64,000 nt of DNA from Epithemia pelagica. Taxonomy: Eukaryota; Bacillariophyta; Bacillariophyceae; Surirellales; Surirellaceae. This document shows positions 60,432-64,000 of this stretch, piece after piece. The stretch is taken from positions 2,852,001-2,916,000 of the forward strand of contig OX337229.1 in the NCBI GenBank assembly GCA_946965045.2, read 5' to 3'. Below the pieces are notes generated by a model. That model did not search any database. It saw only the letters and a list, made by a program, of their open reading frames with translations, and was not told the DNA's origin. A program made the position numbers and the translations under genes. The stretch's first letter is position 1. Each line of letters starts with the position of its first letter.

Positions 60432-60953
60432 CCTTTCTTGCAGACTGGTCACTGGTTGCTGTTGTCGAATCGATCTCTTCCGAGATATATGAATGAAAGT
60501 TCTCGCTATGACTTTTTTGGGTTGCACATTATTTTTTGCAGTTATCTTTTTTGCAGAAAGGACTTTCTAAGTAAATCATGTGCGACTGTCGGAGGTGAGT
60601 GCCCCAACGGACACAATGAGCAAAAAGGACATCATCATCGTCTGCCTTGGACTTCAGAGATCTCGTTTCAAGAAGAGGTAATACACCTAAACGGAAAGGG
60701 AAAGACAGTATTGACTAAGCAATATGGGCATTGTGGCAAGGTTCATGAAGTGGAGAGCGAAACGCAAAGCACGACAAACAAGGCGCTCTATTGGCAAGAA
60801 AGTTCGAAAGTCCTTTGATATGGGAAAATAGCTTCCCATCAGCGATGGGAACATTTCATCTCTTACAACTGGTCCCAGAGTCTAAGGTTGTCCTTCGAAC
60901 AAAAATCATCAATGGCAAATCGGACGAACAACAGTGTTAAAAGTTCAGCTACT
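60432..60953. other. Intergenic region between SYLF C and V-ATPase A
   Basis: About 520 bp, upstream of SYLF C and downstream of the V-ATPase gene. A 136-codon plus-strand frame lacks an early ATG and any family signature. Confidence 0.5.
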
Positions 60954-62917
60954 TTAAATACCATCAGTCAAGGACTGGAATTCACGCTTCATCTCGTCAA
61001 TAATGTCGGCATAGGCCTTGTTCATGTTGGCAGGCGAATCCTTGGGATCAACATACTTGGTATCAACGACCTTTTGGATGATAGGCGCAAGGGCTGTTTT
61101 GATGTGTGCGTACGTGAGCTTTTCGTCCGACGGGGAATCGGCAATGGCCTTTTGGCAAAGATCGTAGAAGTTCACGATAACCTTGAGCATTCCTACTGTC
61201 TTGGGAAGGGGACATGTGTAGTCGTAGTCAGTAAAGGCATTCTGGGCCAAGAAATCTTCACGGATGAGTTTTGCAACTTCCATCACAACCTTTTGATCTT
61301 CGGACAAAGATTCCTTTCCGACAAGCTGAACAATTTCGGAAAGGTTATCTTCTTGCTGAAGAATTGTACGGGCCTGGTTACGGAGGTAGGAATATTGTTC
61401 ATCCATCGTGTTGAAGTAGGGTTCGAGGACCTGCATGTACTTGGTGTAAGAGATGAGCCAGTTAAGACTTGGGAAATGCTTACGTTGGGCAAGTTTCTTG
61501 TCCAGACCCCAAAACACTTGCACAATGGAAAGGGTCGCGGCCGTAACAGGATCGGAGAAGTCACCACCTGGAGGAGAGACTGCTCCGACGACAGTCACTG
61601 TACCCTCACGGTTGGGAGATCCCAAACAGCTAACGCGTCCAGCACGTTCATAAAAGGCAGCAAGACGGGCACCCAAATAGGCAGGGTAACCGGAATCGGC
61701 GGGCATCTCTCCCAAACGTCCAGAAATCTCACGAAGAGCCTCGGCCCATCGAGAAGTAGAGTCACCCATCATGGACACATTCATACCTTGATCACGGAAG
61801 TATTCTGCCAAAGTGATACCGGTGTAAATAGAAGCCTCACGAGCAGCCACGGGCATGTTAGATGTGTTGGCAATCAAGGTTGTACGCTTCATGATACCAA
61901 CTTCCTTGTCATTTCCACGCTCGTCCTTGATGGTCATCGTCAGTTCAGGGAAATCACACAACACTTCAGCCATCTCGTTTCCACGCTCTCCACATCCGAC
62001 ATAAACAATGGCATCACTATTGGAGAATTTAGAAAGGGATTGCGAAATCACAGTCTTTCCGCAACCAAAAGCTCCAGGTACAGCACAGGTACCACCCAAC
62101 ACAGAAGGGAAAAGTCCGTCAATCACACGCAGGCCTGTAATCAAAGGTTGGTTACCGGGAAGCTTTTCCGTGATAGGACGAGGGCGACGCACAGGCCAGA
62201 AGTGGCTCAAAGTGAGCTTGTGTGTCTTGTTTTGGGTTTCGTTGAAAACTTCCATAACGACATCATCGACCAAAAAAGTCTCCTTGCCATCCGTGCCGGT
62301 CGTGTGGATCTTGGTCACTGTACCAAAAACATTGGGAGGACATAGGATTTTGTGCGAATCGATGATTTCGTTTTCAAAGACAACTCCAATGACATCTCCT
62401 CCAGCAACTGGCATGCCTTCCTTGAAGTCACCTGGCGTGAAAGTCCAGCGCTTTTCACGAGTCAAGCAGGGAACATCCACACCTTTAGGGACGTAGACAT
62501 CGCCAGATTCTTGGAAAATGTGTTCCAATGGACGTTGGATACCATCAAAGATAGTCTCCATGATACCAGGACCAAGTTCCACGGACAGGGGTTGCTTACG
62601 GCGGAGGACGGGGTCACCGACAGTCAAACCTGAGGTATCTTCGTAAACTTGAATAGAGGCGGTGTCACCTTCCAACTTAATAATTTCCCCAACCAACTTG
62701 GAGTGGCCCACACGGACCAATTCGTACATAGCAGCTGTGTAGCATCAAATAGAACCACATAACGTAGACATCGTAAGTCAATTTCCTGGAAGTTGATTGC
62801 GTCATTGCCCATAAAATTGCTCAGAAACTTACATCCACTCATACCATCGGCAACCACAAGAGGTCCCGAGACCTTGAAGATGAACCCATAATCAGACTCT
62901 TTTTCTTCGATACTCAT
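60954..62917 (-). CDS. ATP6V1A: V-type proton ATPase catalytic subunit A
   Basis: Catalytic ATP-hydrolysing subunit of the vacuolar proton pump V1 sector. Two exons: 62917-62833 ([20 protein letters not shown]...) and 62734-60954. The 98-nt intron (GTAAGT donor, CTACACAG acceptor, phase 1) rebuilds the conserved [13 protein letters not shown], giving 621 residues. Hallmarks: [20 protein letters not shown], the A-subunit-specific non-homologous region near residues 145-230, P-loop [38 protein letters not shown] and [20 protein letters not shown]. Length matches the family. In diatoms this pump also acidifies the silica-deposition compartment and the plastid-surrounding space, which is knowledge of the group and not visible here. 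Confidence 0.95.
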
Positions 62918-63504
62918 TTTGATATTAACTACCGCCAAACTTCTTTCATTGGTTGGAACAAAGGTCACGAAGACAAAGGTTAGATAGGGCAAAGAGAGAT
63001 ACGACGTTCATGATGCTCCTGTGAAGTTATCTCAAGCATAGAGGAGTCTTCCTCGAGCCATAGCTTCGACCACAGCGAATCACAATCTATCATGTACGCC
63101 TCGCCCATAATCGCCGTTGCGGACCGTTGGATCCAACTTTCTCTCAACAAGAAATCAAAGAATATACATCGTCGGGACCGGAAGTCTCTTCTCTAGCAAC
63201 AGGATCGAGACGTATGCATATCAAGTACCAGCCAATCGCATGTCAATTCAGATTTGCTTGTTCGACAATCGAACTTACCGATATACCAACACAAAGTCAA
63301 TGGACTTGTGATTGAGTCTGTAATGCGTTTGCGACGAAACCAAAGACGAAAAGAAGCAAAGACGAAGTTGTGTAAATAATGGGTCCTTACTGAAATGTTT
63401 TTATCATAAACATAACATAAAACATAAACACAACGCAAATTTTTGTAGGGCTCATAACCCGCTCATAACCTATTGGTTATGTTTAAGTTTATGATTCGTC
63501 GCTT
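62918..63504. other. Region upstream of V-ATPase A
   Basis: About 590 bp with no supportable gene. From about 63405 it becomes rich in ACATAA words and CTCATAACC repeats (63451-63480). Confidence 0.45.
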
Positions 63505-63536
63505 GGTTATGAGGCATGAATTCATGCCTCATAACC
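63505..63536. repeat. Perfect 32-bp palindrome
   Basis: GGTTATGAGGCATGAA followed by its exact inverse complement. Flanking words AACACAACG (about 63427) and CGTTGTGTT (about 63536) extend the inverted symmetry at a distance, and ACATAAAACATAA on the left reappears inverted near 63945-63980. This may be part of a foldback element reaching past the window end. Confidence 0.9.
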
Positions 63537-63696
63537 GTTGTGTTCAAACATAACACAAAACACATCCGAAAATTTCTCAACGCATGCCCAACACCGGGCA
63601 TGCGCATGAAAATGGACACGAGTTCCCCACCAGATTCATGGGACTCTCTGGTTACACTGGTACGCTGGGTATGTCACTTCCGCTCAAAGCTTGATG

Positions 63697-63826
63697 AGGA
63701 AGGAAGAAGGAAGAAGGAAGAAGGAAGAAAGAAGAAAGAAGAAAGAAGAAAGAAGAAAGAAGAAAGAAGAAAGAAGAAAGAAGAAAGAAGAAAGAAGAAA
63801 GAAGAAAGAAGAAGGAAGAAGAATCA
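63697..63826 (+). repeat. GAAGAAA heptanucleotide microsatellite
   Basis: About 130 bp of GAAGAAA/GAAGGAA units, purine only on the plus strand. No gene is assigned. Frames through it are low-complexity. Confidence 0.9.
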
Positions 63827-64000
63827 TCAAGCTTGACCATCACACCAGCACCTCTTTTTTGATGCCAAAGAAAAGCAAGGCAAAAGCATAGAGATGCGTC
63901 GGATTGAGGTGGGGGGAAACTTTGGAGAATTTTTGTGTTCCCGCTGTTATGTTTTATGTTTCGCTATTATGTTTTATGTTTCAAAGAGTTTCAGTGGCAT

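Noticed and set aside
60888-62345. 485-codon plus-strand frame
   Set aside because: It is exactly antisense to the certain V-ATPase subunit A coding exon, and its translation is low-quality and His/Arg/Thr-biased. A shadow of codon bias.
63516-63891. Coding frames through the GAAGAAA repeat
   Set aside because: Low-complexity Lys/Glu/Arg or Ser/Phe runs produced by the microsatellite in every frame.

Overview
The window is nuclear DNA of a photosynthetic stramenopile, almost certainly a diatom. It encodes a fucoxanthin chlorophyll a/c protein whose presequence ends in a diatom-type AFAP plastid motif, a diatom-style 7TM receptor, a copia retrotransposon, and many short spliceosomal introns (73-152 nt, GT-AG). 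Genes are compact, mostly with 0-4 introns, and often in head-to-head or tail-to-tail pairs. I infer a pennate diatom but cannot name the species. No rRNA, tRNA, CRISPR or bacterial operon was seen.

Left part (1-24 kb). A partial splicing factor SYF1/XAB2 (minus strand) runs off the left edge and shares a divergent promoter with a giant cobalamin-dependent methionine synthase. In that enzyme the homocysteine and folate modules are duplicated in tandem (about 2118 residues; the usual length is about 1230), and the two folate-domain copies have been homogenised at DNA level. Next come a 445-bp inverted-repeat element (MITE), a protein of a diatom-type family of unknown function, a GPCR-like receptor, an OFA-type MFS transporter with a mitochondrial-looking presequence, mitochondrial ATP synthase OSCP, adenylosuccinate synthetase with a separate presequence exon, a fucoxanthin-chlorophyll protein with a CRE site upstream, a membrane-anchored double cupin, and a GHMP sugar kinase.

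Transposon nest (24.4-35.3 kb). A decayed PIF/Harbinger DNA transposon (SANT/Myb protein plus convergent DDE transposase) is split by an 8383-bp Ty1/copia element. The copia element has 783-bp LTRs differing at two positions, a perfect 5-bp target duplication, one uninterrupted gag-pol frame of 1895 codons and an extra open frame before gag. Removing it restores the transposase frame across the junction.

Right part (36-64 kb). A cGMP-dependent-type protein kinase and a putatively myristoylated CaM-kinase sit head to head. They are followed by a possible plastid-lipid-associated protein, a large unknown charged protein, a putatively lipidated unknown protein, glutathione S-transferase, biotin-protein ligase, and UDP-glucuronate-4-epimerase-like protein. 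TAF9 and TFIIF-beta are head to head about 170 bp apart. Three SYLF-domain paralogues follow (one apparently broken), with an intact Tc1/mariner-type element beside the broken copy. V-ATPase subunit A comes next, and the window ends in palindromic and heptanucleotide repeats.

Exon boundaries were read by eye from splice consensus, frame and protein-family continuity. No alignment or search was run.
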